From NCBI GenBank assembly GCA_025351555.1, contig JANXVS010000572.1, positions 1 to 7,688 on the forward strand: a stretch of 7,688 nt of DNA. The letters are read 5' to 3'. The translations under genes and the position numbers were made by a program. The notes under the pieces were generated by a model, which was given only the letters and a program-made list of their open reading frames with translations, searched no databases and was not told the DNA's origin. Position 1 is the first letter of the stretch; each line of letters starts with the position of its first letter. The stretch comes from Pseudomonadota bacterium (GTDB taxonomy: Bacteria > Pseudomonadota > Gammaproteobacteria > Xanthomonadales > Rhodanobacteraceae). Below, one piece after another: positions 7,446 through 7,688 of this stretch.

Positions 7446-7451
7446 ACTACT
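7432..7451. repeat. Perfect inverted repeat at the IS/pseudogene junction
   Basis: AGTAGTGT (7432-7439) and ACACTACT (7444-7451) are perfect inverse complements separated by four bases. They straddle the likely insertion point. It may be a target-site palindrome, part of the IS end, or chance. Confidence 0.6.
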
Positions 7452-7578
7452 GTCCGGTTAAATTGCCTGTTTTGAGCCAGAGATCAAGCACTGGTGCGGG
7501 TTACAGGGTGATTTATTTTGGTGTCGACTTGAACTGCGATTGCCAAAAACCACGTACTTTCTCCGGGTTGACCGCCCC

Positions 7579-7583
7579 GAGGA
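7579..7583 (+). promoter_or_regulatory. Ribosome-binding site of the IS transposase
   Basis: GAGGA lies six bases before the ATG at 7590, ideal spacing. An in-frame ATG at 7584 directly abuts it and is too close to be used, so 7590 is the preferred start. Confidence 0.6.
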
Positions 7584-7589
7584 ATGCGC

Positions 7590-7688
7590 ATGTATGTTGG
7601 CAAAACGCTGTTTGCCCAGCTTATGGAGTTCGTGCCGTGGACGAGCTTCGCTCGCATCGTGCATCGCTACGCAGGCAACTCGGGTGTG
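7590..7688 (+). CDS. IS4-family transposase, N-terminal 33 residues (cut by window edge)
   Basis: The translation begins MYVGKTLFAQLMEFVPW and continues with TSFARIVHRYAGNSGV to the window edge. It matches the N-terminal DUF4372 signature of IS4-family transposases as I remember it (short N-terminus, GKT-FAQLM-F-P, then RxVxRYxG). The DDE catalytic domain would lie beyond the window, so whether the gene is intact cannot be judged. The start is supported by GAGGA six bases upstream. It is transcribed away from the disrupted delta-60 gene. Confidence 0.82.
   Translation, partial: MYVGKTLFAQLMEFVPWTSFARIVHRYAGNSGV

Larger units (their letters stand above)
7446..7688 (+). mobile_element. Insertion sequence, IS4 family (DUF4372-type transposase), left end only
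   Basis: From about 7446-7451 (ACTGTCCGG...) base composition becomes less GC-rich, and a leader of about 140 bases runs to a transposase start at 7590. The neighbouring gene loses its start exactly here, which fits an IS end. The exact boundary is uncertain because the right end and target duplication lie outside the window. No other gene is seen in 7452-7578. Confidence 0.7.

Noticed and set aside
7458..7664. 68-residue minus-strand open frame in the IS left end
   Set aside because: It lies antisense to the transposase start and IS leader, and has no family resemblance or credible start signal.

Overview
The window reads as chromosomal DNA of a GC-rich gammaproteobacterium. The closest fit is the Xanthomonadales/Lysobacterales, perhaps Rhodanobacteraceae. 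This placement is an inference from protein character (Rep, Tdk and PlsB of gammaproteobacterial type, and a delta-60 repeat protein with an IF-x-x-x-FE-type C-terminus); no search could be run. Codon use is strongly GC-rich, so long spurious open frames appear opposite the real genes.

Layout from left to right. Positions 1-2085 (minus) hold plsB, the membrane glycerol-3-phosphate acyltransferase; its reading frame is open to the window edge, so the C-terminus is missing. Positions 2152-2186 hold a strong intrinsic terminator on the minus strand. It ends a monocistronic gene (2211-3170, minus) for a 319-residue lipoprotein of unknown function, which has its own good sigma70-like promoter at 3211-3239. 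Upstream of that, on the same strand, is rep (3287-5269), a complete UvrD/Rep-family DNA helicase. A short divergent promoter region separates rep from tdk (5387-6010, plus), a type II thymidine kinase that has lost three of the four expected zinc-ligand positions.

The right-hand part is accessory and decayed. Positions 6073 to about 7445 (minus) hold a secreted delta-60-repeat (predicted beta-propeller-like) protein gene with two lesions. There is a single-base frameshift near 6732-6743. The start codon is also missing, because the signal-peptide coding sequence runs directly into the left end of an insertion sequence. That IS begins at about 7446-7451 and carries, on the plus strand from 7590, the first 33 codons of an IS4-family (DUF4372-type) transposase cut by the window edge.

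Functionally this is a housekeeping block (phospholipid synthesis, replication-fork helicase, thymidine salvage, an envelope lipoprotein) next to a surface-protein gene that an IS appears to have inactivated. I see no convincing new multi-gene system. The observations most worth checking are the IS/pseudogene junction, the frameshift, the altered Tdk zinc site and the uncharacterised lipoprotein.
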